A DNA stretch of 64,000 bases from Nepenthes gracilis. Lineage: Eukaryota > Streptophyta > Magnoliopsida > Caryophyllales > Nepenthaceae. Below, one piece after another: positions 8,558-20,615 of this stretch (the stretch's first letter is position 1; every line of letters starts with the position of its first letter). The translations under genes were made by a program, and so were the position numbers. The stretch spans positions 8,895,973-8,959,972 of the forward strand of contig BSYO01000011.1 in the NCBI GenBank assembly GCA_033239525.1, written 5' to 3'. Below the pieces are notes generated by a model. That model did no database searches and was not told the origin of the DNA. It worked only from the letters and a program-made list of their open reading frames with translations.

Positions 8558-9852
8558 TTTTTTTTTTTTTTGGTAAGTAAGAATTTTGGATTAAAGGAAA
8601 ATAAATTATAAAATCTATATTTTATCTCAAAGTATTTTGACTTGGAGTTAAAACATAAAACGCTAGGGCATACCCCGAGCAACCGGTACATCAGAAAAAA
8701 CATAAAAAAACCTCTAGGAAGACAACCTTTAACAAAATCAACAGAAAATGAAATCTATCTAATATTTCACATGAACAGACACATAATCAGCCACTCCCGA
8801 ATCGACTTGAACAACTCAGCAAAACGAATCGCAACCATGCCATCCATCGCAGTACAGACCAGCAGGATGAAGAATGCAGAACCATTCTATTCGATCAGTA
8901 CCACAAAGAGACTGAGACTCCTCATAGTTGAGACTTAACTTCATTCAATCCTGAATGAAGGCCTGAGGCAATACAGCAACAGCACCAGAGCACATACCAC
9001 CGTTCCACTGATTACAGCCAGCATTCTCCTTAACATCTCCACATAACATAGAGAGAGAACGGCAATATCAGCATCATCAAGCTGAATTGTCTGCAGCAGA
9101 TACTAGCAGCAATTGCTTCTTCACGATACATCCAATTCGTCAGCTGCTCCCTTGATCAGGGACTTCTGTACGAGCAGCATCAGCAGCATCATCAAAATAA
9201 TGGAGAAGACTCCAAACAGCCAGCAGCATCAAGAGGCAGCTAAATAATAATCTGCTGTTTCATTCACAACCCCTCACACAAGAAATTCGCAGCAACCAAG
9301 CATGCATCAGCAGGGGTAGCAGCATATTCCCACTAATCTGGCAGCAGAATCCTGCCAGTAGCATATGTGCCATAGCCCCTAACACCTCCAGCAGCCGGCC
9401 CCTAGCTACATCTGGACTACTGCAATCCAGATGCAATTCAGAGAGAACCAGATTTCTACATGCCTCTCATAACAAGCTACATAAAACAGCAGCAACTAGC
9501 CCTGGTGTACTGCCTTCAAGATACAACACACAGCACAAGAAGTCACCAACCCATTCTACAAGTTCAAATATGTAGCAAGAATGCTACATATAATTAGATG
9601 CAGAACATCAGGTAGTCGGCATTGATCAACAGCAGTAGACCAATATTCCAATATGCCAACAGCAGCAAACTCTGCAAACCATCCACCAAAGGTTTCCAAC
9701 AGCAGCAGGACTCTAGGCAATTGCAGCAAAGCCCTAGCCCCAACACCAGCAAAGTTTCCAGCAGCATCATAACCCTGCAAGGAACCGCAACAGAACTGCA
9801 AAAACAATTCCAGAAATCAGGATAAATTACATCCACCCTGGAAGGCATATTT
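8558..9852 (-). mobile_element. LINE-like non-autonomous insertion (copy b)
   Basis: Flanked by tataccacat at 8548-8557 and 9853-9862, with the preceding bases also similar. It opens with about 15 T and 'ggtaagtaag'. The body read on the minus strand is rich in CTG/GCTG and has no long ORF. Its 3' portion (GAAGAATGG, GCTGGTCTGT, a CGATTCGGGAGT block, GGTATGCCCTAGCG and the 'aactccaagtcaaaatac' terminus) is shared with copy e at 45787-48487, so both belong to one family. Confidence 0.85.
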
Positions 9853-10930
9853 TATACCACATAAACAACCTTAAAAAATGAAGAATTAGAGAAAACAAAT
9901 TTGTTTAACTTAAACATACCACTTTTGGAAGGGGCCTCCTTCTCCATGAGCATGCAAGGGGAATGGCCGGAAACATGCGAGGTAGGGAACAAATCAAACG
10001 AGAAAGGTCTCCTCAATAGTCATTCACTATTCGCTACAACCTGGTCCAGTTTACTAATAAAGAAATTTGGGCTATTCATCTTATAGCTCCAAGTGAAGAA
10101 GTACCCTTCGTATGGAATCTCATACAGCCCCATAGGAAAGCAAGCATCTCTTGACATGCTGACCCGCACCATCATCAAAGCGCCATCCAATCAACTAGGA
10201 CACTTTTCTAAGGGCATTAAAGTCACCAAGAACAGCCCACGAAGAAGCATGGGAGGAGCCGACAATATCCTCCAACACATGCCATAATCGGCAACGTTCA
10301 ACTATATCATTACAACCATACACAAAAGACTGGCAACCAAAAACATGATCAACTAACAACTGGATCTCACAATGGATGATTTGATCTTTCATAACTATAC
10401 TACAAAGGTCCACCACCTGAGGATCTCATCCCACCAAGATCCGACCTCCCCTATTAGATGAATGGTTTGTTTCCCATCTCCAACAGTGTTCAATTTTAAG
10501 AGTCGCCCAACGAATGTGAAAGGGACACACCATGGTATCTAGAATAAAACAAACATGAAGTTAGAATTGTCTAATAAATTGTTTGACCATCAATATTTTG
10601 AGGAGCTTATTGAACCCCCTAATATTCTAACAAGTCAGTTTAATCATTCAGAAGAGAGTAATCTTTTAGACCCCTTGATGGCATTACTGCCCCATTTGGT
10701 AATAACCGCACTACCCTTTGTAAAACTAAATGTCGTCCTATGTTGCATAGTAATCTCTTTCCCGTCCCCGTGAATGAAATTTTCCTACAGCCCCAAAGGT
10801 GAGCTGGGAATCTCGACGGAAGATCCTTCACTACAATTAACGATATTAGGTATGAAAACCTCCACCAACTGGGGGACAACCACACCCTGCGAATCACCGC
10901 TCATCCAAATTCACCTTGTGCTTAATCTCA
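9853..10930 (-). pseudogene. LINE ORF2 APE-type endonuclease domain
   Basis: The domain nicks target DNA to start LINE insertion. Minus-strand motifs in order: CQSFVYGCNDIVERCRLW, SSWAVLGDFNALRK (family WxxxGDFNxxR), YEIPYEGYFFTWS (family LPxxGxxFTWS), FISKLDQVVANSE (family SKLDRVLVN) and HVSGHSPCM (family ISDHSPxx; the first Asp is Gly here). One frame carries most of it with in-frame stops. Interrupted on its downstream side by copy b and continued by the RT region. Upstream lies ORF1. Confidence 0.85.
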
Positions 10931-11590
10931 GAACCAACTCTACGCCAAAGATTTCTCACAAGTCCTCATCATAGGGTTCAGGGACGTCTTGTATTTATCG
11001 TTAGGGTAGCCGAATCCCTGGCATTCCATGCATTTAGAAGGCTTCCACGAATACAGTAACCACGCTTCAACTGACTTTCCAGCCCCCGTAGAAGGATCAA
11101 CCCTCACCACTAAATCAACGGAGCCCAGCACAGGGACATTCACCTCCACATCAGACCCAAGCAAACTGATCCCGAGCTCCTTCATATGAGTCAGCAAACT
11201 ATAGTACCCCCCACTATGCTCGGGACATAACTGAGAACCTATGAAGACCAGAACTCTAACGGAATGTTACAGAAATTAACCCATATCTGAATTCTACTAT
11301 GCTCCTCCTTAAGAAAAGCCACGCCAAACTGCCAGACCTTTAGAAAAATAGGTTAACAAAAGTCCAAGGGCCCCCTATCCAAACTTTCCTCAAACTGTCC
11401 AAATCTTAAAATCTGAAGAAATAAAAGCCATCTAAATCCAACAAAACCTGATCAAGTCCCACTTTTCCCCATAACCTCTCGACAGTGGAATCCACGACAG
11501 AGAAGGACACATTCTTCCCAAGGAAATAACCCAAAAAGTTGGTTTCTCACCTCTTCACCCCTTTAACAACAACTTTAGGGGTGGCCCAAT
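10931..11590 (-). pseudogene. LINE ORF1 (DUF4283 / zinc-knuckle) fragment
   Basis: Minus strand. The right part matches the DUF4283-like RNA-binding domain of plant LINE ORF1, in several frames with stops. The left part is one clean frame at 10940-11197: KELGISLLGSDVEV, VDLVVRVDPSTGAG, SWKPSKCMECQGFGYPNDK. That matches the family pattern in which W-KP-C-C-FGH is a CCHC-like knuckle; the His is Tyr here. It abuts plus-strand LINE sequence at about 11590, forming a head-to-head junction. Confidence 0.8.
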
Positions 11591-12393
11591 TCAGCTAGAC
11601 CAGATGGAGCGATAGCCCCAATGGGATATTCTCGGTAAGATCCTTCTACAGATTATTTCATATATCCAAAGACAAAATGGTATGGGCTTCTCTTGTTTCG
11701 GGACCGCATCACATCCCCGCGTGTACATTCACTTTATGGTTGGTAATTCAAAGGAGATTAATCACTTTGGACTGTATTAGTAGCATTACTAACCAAACTA
11801 ATACATGCGCCTTATGCAACAATGAAGAGGAAAGCGATGATCACCTTTTCTTCGGCTGCTCATTTTTCGAAGGTGTCTGGAAGAATATATGTTGACGCGC
11901 GAGGTTGCATTGGCCCTACAGGGAATGGAGTTCAAATATCGAATGGGCAACTAGTAAATAGAAATGAAAGAACATCAAAGTCCAATCCCTACGTCTCACA
12001 CTAGCAGCTACAATTTATTTTATCTGGGAGGAACGCAATCGAAGAATGTTCCATAACTTGTGCTTAAGGAATGAGACCGACTTGTTAACTAGATCACTAA
12101 CATGGTTCATCATAAGTTGGAACTGACTACCATTGGATGGAACAGTGGCAATAGATCTATTGTTGCTTGCTGGAATTTAACTTATGTGTGTAGGAGTCAT
12201 ACTTAATTGTTTTGATTTCTTTCTACTTTATATTGTTCTTTGATTTTTTTGTCATGTCACTTTTGTAAGGCTTGAGGGATACCCTAGCTATTAAACTCTA
12301 CCTCCAAGTTGATGAGAGACTTAGCAGTAGAACACAATTTTTATAAATTCTTATAATCTCAATATACACATTATTTACCAAAAAAAAAAAAAA
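11591..12393 (+). pseudogene. LINE 3' end: zf-RVT domain, 3' UTR and poly-A
   Basis: Plus strand, opposite to the rest of the LINE. Contains VWASLVSGPHHIPACTFTLW, RRLITLDCI, TCALCNNEEESDDHLFFGCS and VWKN, the zinc-binding zf-RVT domain at the end of plant LINE ORF2 (CxxC then HLFFxC). Noncoding sequence follows, then 'ttatttacc' and about 14 A (12380-12393). With the minus-strand ORF1/EN/RT to its left, this fits a 5'-inverted LINE insertion. Confidence 0.85.
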
Positions 12394-13170
12394 TTAGGCA
12401 ATGGCCCAATGACAGTGCAATTAACACCGAGATTGGGGGTAAAACTTTTAGTGTGCCTTCTTAACTAATTAGGGCTTGACTAGAATATCACCCTAACTCC
12501 ACGAAGGTGGAGGAGCCATATCCATGCTCATCTACTCTTTCATTCAAGTGCCCTATCAAAGTCCAACGATCAAAGACAATGGTGAGTGTTGAGGAGAACG
12601 AAAGGACATTCTCATATCCAATACCATTGATTACGTGGTTGTCTTTTCCTCACAAACTCCAGTAAGGGAATGTGGTTTTCTCATTCAGCATGGTGTAGCC
12701 TAAACTTTGATGAGTACAATGCAATTAAAAAGGATTTTCGATAGAATAAAAAAGATATATATAATTGAATTGTAACTGTAGAATAAGACTAATTGAAATA
12801 TATATATTTGTCTCATACGCTACGGAGATAGTAAGAAGAGATGTATTTTCCATCCCAGATGGGCTATAATTGGAGATACTATTGATTTTGGTATAGAAGT
12901 TCCTTTCAAAAAGAAGGTAAAACGAATTAAGTATGGAGTTCTTAGCTGTATATATCGTGGGAGAATGGAGTTTTACTTCCACTACACTATATAAGAGAGC
13001 CAGAGAGAAAACCTACCATTATGGGATGACCCCCCCACCAATAGGAACAACAAAAGACACGGTTCTTTCGTTGTTAAACTTGTCTGGCTAACGTTCATAT
13101 GTCTCTAAAACCCTAGCTATATTCACATCTCTTTCAAAAGAAAGCAATCTTTTCTTGAAAAAGGCCCTAG
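12394..13170. other. Noncoding stretch between LINE end and gypsy remnant
   Basis: AT-rich with short A/T runs. A TATA-like 'actatataag' lies near 12986 and a C-run at about 13028. The minus-strand ORF at 12725-12982 has no recognisable family. It may include upstream LTR sequence of the element that follows. No gene seen. Confidence 0.35.
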
Positions 13171-13437
13171 CTGTGTAGAGAGATGATTTCATATTCTAGA
13201 AGTATCATATCGAGATACAAGAGTTTTCTTTTGAGTTTTTATAATTGTTGGATAGTATGTTGAAATTGTCTCCCTTTTAGTTTTATTTTTTAGACATTTA
13301 TGTAATCTCTCCTTTTAAATAATTTAATATTTGTGAAGGATATTTTAATTTTTAATGGATTTAGGATGCATATTTATTGTTTATGTATTTCTTTGTGGTC
13401 ATTTTATGTTGCATCGGGCAATTCGATTTAAGATTGT
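13171..13437 (+). repeat. LTR-like repeat, left copy (gypsy remnant)
   Basis: Shares blocks such as 'tcatatcgaga', 'gttttattt', 'tttagacatttat' and 'ttaatggattta' in the same order with 17524-17785 on the other side of a gypsy gag-pol. Short for a Tekay-type LTR and decayed, so only part of the LTR may be detectable. The edges are approximate. Confidence 0.45.
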
Positions 13438-13639
13438 CACAGCTATAGTTCAAAAAAATAATGTTCTATGAAAACCCTTGAGGACTTAAGAATCCTAAAT
13501 ATTTGAGAAATATTAGTATTTACTAAGTGATTTAAGTACATAGGATATTTCAGGAGCACTCTCTATCTAGAGATTTTGAGTTGGTGGATAACATAGAACA
13601 ATTGAGATTTTAAGCTCTTACATTATTTTGTAGAAAGTT

Positions 13640-14720
13640 GGAATAACATAGTGCAAATGCCGGTGGATCTGTAGGTGCAGCTTTGAGTTATGATGTCGAG
13701 GAGATGGCCGAGGTGTGCAGAGCACTTTGTAAGATGGCACTTTTAGTTAGTCAAGCTATTAAAGCTCAAACCATTGGACCTCAAGCAATGTTGACACTAT
13801 CCATGGGGGAAACACCCACATGTTTAGAAAGGCAAACAATGTCTAATGAGGGACTTTATGGATTAGTGAGTCCCCGAGTTTACTCATCTATCAAATCCCA
13901 TGTTTACCAAGGCATTGATGGCTCGGCCAAAGAAGACATTTAAGGTGATCCGATTTGAGATGACAAACAAGGTTCATTTGGTGATTCAACATTTTGTTGG
14001 AAAAGTTGATCATTGGTGACGATGCTTAAGCGAGAGCTTGGAATAAGTGTGAAGGACATTGCATGGGAGGATTTCAACAGTACAACTTCAATAAATTCTA
14101 TCTTTCATGTGTACAGGTGGCGAAGGAGGCAGAGTTTTTTATGTTAGTATAGGGAGACATGACCATAGAGAATTATGAGGCACGAATCACAACTTTATTA
14201 CATTTTGATCCTTACATCATACCCAATAAGGAGTGAAAGGTGAGACATTTTCTAGGGGGATTAGCGGGCATGATCTAGATGTAATTGATTCCTTTCGACC
14301 TCGTTGCATATGGTGTGGTACTTACGCATGCAGTGATGATTGAACAAACAATGATAAGGTGGGGACAGATTCAACTCGCTCCTTAGGTTCAAATCAGATA
14401 TGGTTCCACACATGATAAGCACAGAAGTCGATTACAGCAGGATGATTCCAACAAGCACCAAGAGACAGGTGAATTGAGAGAAAAGTGATGGTGTTTTACA
14501 TGTAAGAAATTTGGTCATAATATCTAGGATTGCATTTCGGTTGTACAGAAGCTAGATACTTCTCTAGCCGCTACACTTGGTGCACTATCAGTCAATCAAC
14601 AAGAGCCACTCTCATGCTATACTTGTGGAAAGATGGGTCACTTTGCCTAAGATTGCTATGCATTGAAGGGTCAAATTGCATGATAGTCAAGACAGCAGGG
14701 ACTATAAGTTCTTAGATGGG
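13640..14720 (+). pseudogene. Ty3/gypsy gag with two CCHC zinc knuckles, decayed
   Basis: The first part, in one frame from 13683, is MSYDVEEMAEVCRALCKMAL and on to about 13940, followed by frameshifted capsid-like sequence. Two zinc knuckles are visible in one frame: CFTCKKFGHN-stop-DC at 14492-14534 and CYTCGKMGHFA-stop-DC at 14615-14656. Each keeps all Cys and His but has a stop codon two residues before the last Cys. Gag packages the RNA into particles. Followed directly by protease and RT remnants. Confidence 0.7.
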
Positions 14721-14899
14721 TGTATGTTTCGACTGAGTAGAAAGCTCAAGACTACCCTTTCATGATGCAAGGTATTATTCATATTTTTGATTACCCTTCA
14801 CATGTTTTATTTGATTTAGTTGTGACACATTCCTTAGTTTCAACATGTTTTGTGCCATACTTGGAAACTATTCTAAGGCCGTCAGACTTTTGCTTTGGT

Positions 14900-16680
14900 A
14901 GTGTTTACCCTGATCGGTGAGATTGTTAATATTGATGTAGTTTACACTAATTGTGTAGCTTAGGTGGAAGATTATCATCTACTAGTGGATCTAATCCCAC
15001 TTGATGCATTAGAGTTTGATGTCATCCTAGACATCAATTGGTTGGCTGTATCATGACAATATTAACTATGCCAGGAGGATTGTTCATTTTACTATACCCG
15101 ATCGTTCACCGTTCAAGTTCCGAGGATTTGATGGAAAGGTAATTTTTATGCTATGTTAGCGTTGCACCCTTGACATTTGTTGTAGAATGTGTGTTGAGGC
15201 TTTCTAGCCTTCATGACAACTTCAAATGTGAAGAATCCCAAGTTTGAGGATATTCCAGTGGTGCAGGATTTTACAAATGTATTTCTTGTGGAGCTATCAG
15301 GATTGCACCAAAGTGCAAGATTGATTTTGTTATTGAGTTAAATCTAGGAAAACCTATATCTACAGGCCCTTATCATATGGCACTGACTTAGTTGAAAGAG
15401 TTAAATACTCAACTATAAGAGTTGCTTAATTTAGGTTTCATTTGGCCTAATACTTCACAATGGAGAATCAATGCTATTCATCAAGGAGGACGAATCCATA
15501 AGGTTATACATTGATTACTGGGAGTTGAATAAGGTGATGATCAAAACAAATATCTACTCTCTAGGATTGATAATTTGTTTGATCAATTGCGTGGAATGCA
15601 GGTATTTTCTAATATTGATCTTCGGTCAAGTTATCAACAATTTCGAATTAGGAAGCAAACAATGCAAAGATGGTGCTTAGATTAAGATACGGGTACTATG
15701 AATTCGTGATGATACTCTTCAGACTAAATAATATACCCATAGCTTTTATAGACATAATGAATTAGGTATTCAAGCCTTTTCTGGATCAGTTCGTAGTGAT
15801 CTTCACTAACGATATCTTGGTGTATTCAAAAGGTGATTCCGAGCATGAGAAGCATCTTCGGACAATATTGGAGACATTGAAATGTGCTCAACTATCGGTA
15901 AACTTAAGAAATATGAATTTTGAGTTAAGAAGGTTGCACTCTTAAGCCATAATATATCAGGAGATGGAGTGTTAGTGGACTCGATAATGATTGAGGTGGT
16001 GACCGAATGGACAAGACCAACTTCACCTATAGTGGTATGGAGTTTCCTTAGGTTGGTGAGTTATTACAGTAGATTCATAGAAGGTTTTTTTAGTATTACT
16101 ACACCATTAACTAACTTTACGTAGAAACATGCTAAGTTCAAATGATTGAATGAGTATGAGGTGAGCTTTCAATGATTGAAGCAAATATTGACTTTGGTGC
16201 CTATCTTGACCACTCTTGATAGGTTGGGTGGGTATAAAGTGTATTGTGACATTTCAATGAGAGAATTGGTTTGCGCACTTATGTAGTATATGAAGGTGAT
16301 AGTATATGGGTCTAAACAGTTGAAGGCTTGTGAGACCAAATACCCCACACACGATATCAAGCTCGTGACTATAATTTTTACTCTCAAGATCTGGCAACAT
16401 TATTTATACAGAGAAATGTTCATGATAAACACATATCATAGATCTTTAAGTACTTATTCTCACGAAAAAGAGCTTATCATGTGATAGAGGAGATAGTTGG
16501 ACCTCCTAAAAGACTATGACTATAATATTGAGTGTAAGCTAGGAAAGGTCAATATTGTTACTAATACGCTGAGCCATAAGTTTATAAGACTTATTGCCCA
16601 CTTGATGATCTAAGAATGGCATGTGCTAGACAATGTGGAGGGCCATCAATCACAACTACATTTGAGTAAGTTTTGAGCGA
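14900..16680 (+). pseudogene. Ty3/gypsy (Tekay-like) pol: PR, RT, RNase H, start of IN
   Basis: Order on the plus strand: LVDLIPLDALEFDVILDINW (end of protease region, family EFDVILGMDWL), [34 protein letters not shown] (family YRELNKVTIKNKYPL), VVIFTNDILVYSK (family VFIDDILVYSK, first catalytic Asp now Asn), FLRLVSYYSRFIEGF, YCDIS and VIVYGSKQLKACETKYPTHD (RNase H, family ASRQLKxHExNYPTHD), then DYDYNIECKLGKVNIVTNTL. Dozens of stops and several frameshifts, so long dead. Typical of the chromovirus Tekay/Del group. Confidence 0.88.
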
Positions 16681-16689
16681 CAGTGTCAT

Positions 16690-17523
16690 ATCTCCATGTT
16701 TTGTAAATGTTCTTCTTTGCTGCACCATGTTGATAAAACCTATATTTGTGGATCTCAGTGCGATTTATAATTATTCAATACTAATTTTTAAATTTTGGTG
16801 GGTTGAGATCTATATTTGTGGAAGGATGTGTATTGTCCTATAAATAATATTGGTACGATATCTAAGGATGTCATACCAAGAGATAATGTGTTTAACATAT
16901 AGATTAAGACAAAATATTCAGTTTCTGTTTGGGCACGGCTTCTAGTTGAACCATAAAAATACAAGCATGGTATATTCTAAGCTGATCGTGATAAGTTGTA
17001 GGAATATTATTTGGCAGAGTCAAATTCAATGCTTGTGTATCATGGGTGGCAGGTACTGTAAAATTATATAGTTGGTTGCTTATCTAATTTATAACTATTG
17101 ATACCTCGTAAATATCAATCATTGATTGATAGTGACATAATAAGATAAGAAAAAATTATTATAAAATCTCATATCATTTTGACATCTGTTAAGATAATTT
17201 TAAATGAACTTATATCTTTAAAAATATTTAAATTTGATAGAATCCTTATTGCATTTATAGTATTTGATTTTGGTGAAAACCCTTAATAATTGTTTTTGTA
17301 GAGAGTCGTGATGATTTTAAGTCTCAAAACAATGATAGTTGACTGTATATTATTATTATTAATCTATATATTGATGTTATTTCTTAAGAAATTTTACTAA
17401 AATTTAATATTATTGATTAAGCCACTTGTTTGGTATTTAGCTCACTTTTATATTTTTCTTAGCTCTAAAATAGAGTAGGATGATCATATATTAGTGGTGA
17501 TCATATTATTATTGAGGAGATTT
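16690..17523. other. Decayed 3' interior of the gypsy remnant
   Basis: AT-rich sequence where integrase should be. No reliable IN motif found. Contains two near-identical 'ctatatttgtgga' words (about 16740 and 16811) and a run of ATT triplets at about 17351. No gene seen. Confidence 0.35.
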
Positions 17524-17785
17524 TAGGTAGAAAGACAATTCCATAGTCTAAAAGTGTCATATCGAGAGATAAAAGTTTTCTTTCAAGTTTTGAAAGTTGT
17601 TGGATCGTACGTCAGGACTGTATTCCTCTTAGTTTTATTATTTAGACATTTATATAACCTCTCATTTTTAAGAGTTTAATATTTATAAGGGATATTTTAT
17701 TTATTAATGGATTTATAATGTATATTTATGGTTTGAGTATTTTAACGTAGTTGGTTTGAGTTAGGTTAGGTAATTTGAATCTAGG
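17524..17785 (+). repeat. LTR-like repeat, right copy (gypsy remnant)
   Basis: Counterpart of 13171-13437 with the same order of shared blocks ('tcatatcgagag', 'tttagacatttatataa', 'ttaatggattta'). The two copies flank the gag-pol above, so a decayed LTR pair is the simplest reading. Confidence 0.45.
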
Positions 17786-18119
17786 TCACCGCATTAGTTG
17801 TCAAAAATTCACCAATCCTATTCACTTCCCCCAATGTACTAGGTGGGTTAGACTAATCTTGGGTTTGCAAAGAACCTTTTGCTCTCTCTCACCATGTCAA
17901 AATAAGTCACATTCATAGTATCCCACTCATGGGATACAGTTAGTTAGCAGGCACCTTAAAAAAGAATTGGCCTTTTCAGTTCTTTACGGAGTCAATATTC
18001 TCCTCCCCTAATCCTAAACTCCTCAAAGAGATTAAAGAGATCCAATCATCTTTCTAATAAAATCTAAAAACAACCTTAACAACACTAGCTCCTAGTTTTT
18101 ATTTGTACTACCTAAAAAT
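17786..18119. other. Flanking sequence of the long-LTR element
   Basis: No plus-strand gene. It ends in taaaaat, which reappears right after the long-LTR element at 27718, so the stretches 17786-18119 and 27718-28269 were contiguous before that insertion. Confidence 0.45.
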
Positions 18120-18273
18120 TATAATATCTCAAATTTTTTATCTAATTTAATTGGGCTTATTTATTTTTAGATAATTTGGGTGTGATAAAAATTAATTAAA
18201 TATTATGAGATTTTGGAGGATATTTGGACTTGTTAGTCCCCGAGTATTGATTTGAATTTTAAAATTAAAAGAA

Positions 18274-18334
<61 letters not shown>

Positions 18335-20554
18335 TATTAGAAGCAGAAAGGAAAGAACGAGAGGGAGGGGCTCGGGGAAGTCAGAGTTTCGCAAAGAGGA
18401 GAGAGCGGAGGGTGGGTTCACCGGGGAAGATTGTAGCGCACAGGTGGTCGGCGGTGGCTGGCGATGGCCGTGCACGGTGATGGCCGGTTGCCACAGTGAG
18501 GTCGAGCAATGGTGGCTACGCGCACGGAGAGAAAGAGCAGCCAGGAGAGAGACCACGCGAAGGAAAATAGGAAGAAACGGAGGCTCTTGGGTCCAATTCT
18601 GACTTTGAGTTAGTTGAAAATGTTGTAAATCGGGTTAAAACAAGTACAACTATACCCTTTTCTTCTATTCTTTTTTATTTTCATTTGGTTTTGTTCAAGT
18701 ATTATTGTCTTGATACCCAACCCGTACATATATCTGTGATACCTATAACTTGAGTCTGTATATACATAAATTTCATATCTAATTTCATAGATTTTGATCG
18801 GTTTTCACACCAAAATCCTAACCCCAAACTCGGACGATTTCACCCTTCGATTTTGGGGCTTTTGTATAAATTTTTCCTAGAATATCATTTCCCATATCAT
18901 ATATATATTAATTTATTATTCGGATATTCAATTTGATAGTTTTAAGTAAAATTCTGTTTATCGAAACCCTAACCCACATCTGAACCTCGTTTAAGCATTT
19001 ATTTTGAGTTTTATACATAATTTGGTTTTAGATTATGATTACCCATGTCTTGAATTCTGTTAATTACCTATTGGATATCCGATTTTTCGAGATTCATCCG
19101 ATTATGCATAAACGGGCACTATTCACATACAAGTATGTTCACCCAAGCCTCTTTCGTAAATGTTGCATAATTTTCACGTTATTTAATTATTGATTAAGTT
19201 ACATATATATTTGTATGTGTTTAATTGTATATTTTGAAAAATATGTTTGTTAAACAATTGTGAATGGTTAATCAATTGAAATCCTCAAAGTCACGTTTAG
19301 CTCATGATGATAAGCGTTTGTACTGTTTCTATATTTTACGATATTCGTGTTTATAAATTAAATTATGAGAAGACTTAAATCCGAAAGAAAGATAAAAATT
19401 ATGCAGGTATACGAAGGAAATGCCACAATTCGATAGATATATAAATTGTTCTCCCGAAGTGAAAATTATGTGAAAGAAGTTTGGTGGACTTTCCCTCAAA
19501 GAATAAAAAATCATGAAACTAGGACCACGGATTTATATTATGGAGGGTAATATCCCTTGGCATGCCATTAGTATTACAGTGGAGACTCAACAATTATCCT
19601 GATCGCATATTGTAGTAGGTGATACTCTTGACAAACCTTAGGATATTATTGTAGAATGACGAGGAACTTCCTCTGGGCCCTGGAGGACTTGGGGGCATAT
19701 TGTTATTGGCCCGTCTAAAGGCATAATACGTAGATAGCCCCCTTTGGGTCTAAAATAAGAGTTCACAACCTTAGATTATGTGGGGTATTATGACCTTTTT
19801 CTCGTTCTCCTACACTTTTAGCTAATATGGCTTACTGGCCTTGATTCATAAAGATGAGTAATTATATTTAATTTACATTTCAAAGAGAAGAAGGATAAAA
19901 TATGAGAAGTCATCTGTATTCCAAAAGTACATTCGATCATATTTTATATTTACGCATCCTTATTATACTCATATATCTCTCTTTTGCTTTATTTTGCATA
20001 TATTGTTATCGTCTTTGATTATATTGCACTTATTGAGTATTTGGTTCACCCTTACTGCCTTTTCTTGCCTCAAAATAGCACAAACCTATTATACCCGGTG
20101 GGATAGAGTAGAGACTAAATGTTGACTAAACACGAGACTCAAAAAATCACACGAACATTTATATTTTATAGTTTTGTATATGCTATGAAGAATTGTATAT
20201 ATTTATATTTTGGTTGGGAATCTTAATGTATGTTGTACACATAGTTGATGATTAGATAGTTTAGTTTTTACTATATTAAAATTTATTTATATTTTTACAG
20301 GTTATTATGGTTTATAACATGTACCTAGTGGCATCTCTATATTCAATGTTATGCCTGAAGACATAACATTGGAGCCACGAATTTTATTATGGAATTTGGA
20401 TCATATGTGTTGGATGTTGTGTGTTGCTAGATGATGGAGTTATTTGCATGTATTTGGTGAATTGTATAGGAAATTTGTGCAAGTTTTGTATTAGTTTGAC
20501 AGTCGTATTATCGAAGAAACTCTGTCAAATTTTTGGTAAAAATATGGTCCATCA
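18120..20554 (+). repeat. 5' LTR of the long-LTR element
   Basis: Begins tataatatctcaaat, matching TGTGATATCCCAAAT of the right LTR through G/A and C/T changes, and ends tccatca. Contains an (AAT)n tract and a GC-rich block (18356-18560). The minus-strand ORF with a poly-Tyr run here is just the microsatellite translated. Confidence 0.85.
18274..18332. repeat. (AAT)n microsatellite
   Basis: About 19 perfect AAT/ATA triplets inside the left LTR. The equivalent place in the right LTR (25470-25492) carries a short (TA)n run instead, so the triplet tract arose after insertion or was lost in the partner. Confidence 0.95.
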
Positions 20555-20556
20555 CA

Positions 20557-20572
20557 GTTAGTATCAGAGAAA
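20557..20572 (+). promoter_or_regulatory. Primer-binding-like site
   Basis: gttagtatcagagaaa just inside the left LTR resembles the common plant site ttggtatcagagc, complementary to initiator Met tRNA, with a few mismatches. The sister element at 60394 keeps a closer version. Confidence 0.6.
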
Positions 20573-20615
20573 AGAGATGTCTTAAATTTAATTTGAATCT
20601 TATGCGAAGGCTTAG

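Noticed and set aside
18233..18556. 107-codon minus-strand ORF with a run of about 19 tyrosines
   Set aside because: It is the (AAT)n microsatellite and the GC-rich LTR block translated; its LTR twin lacks the run.
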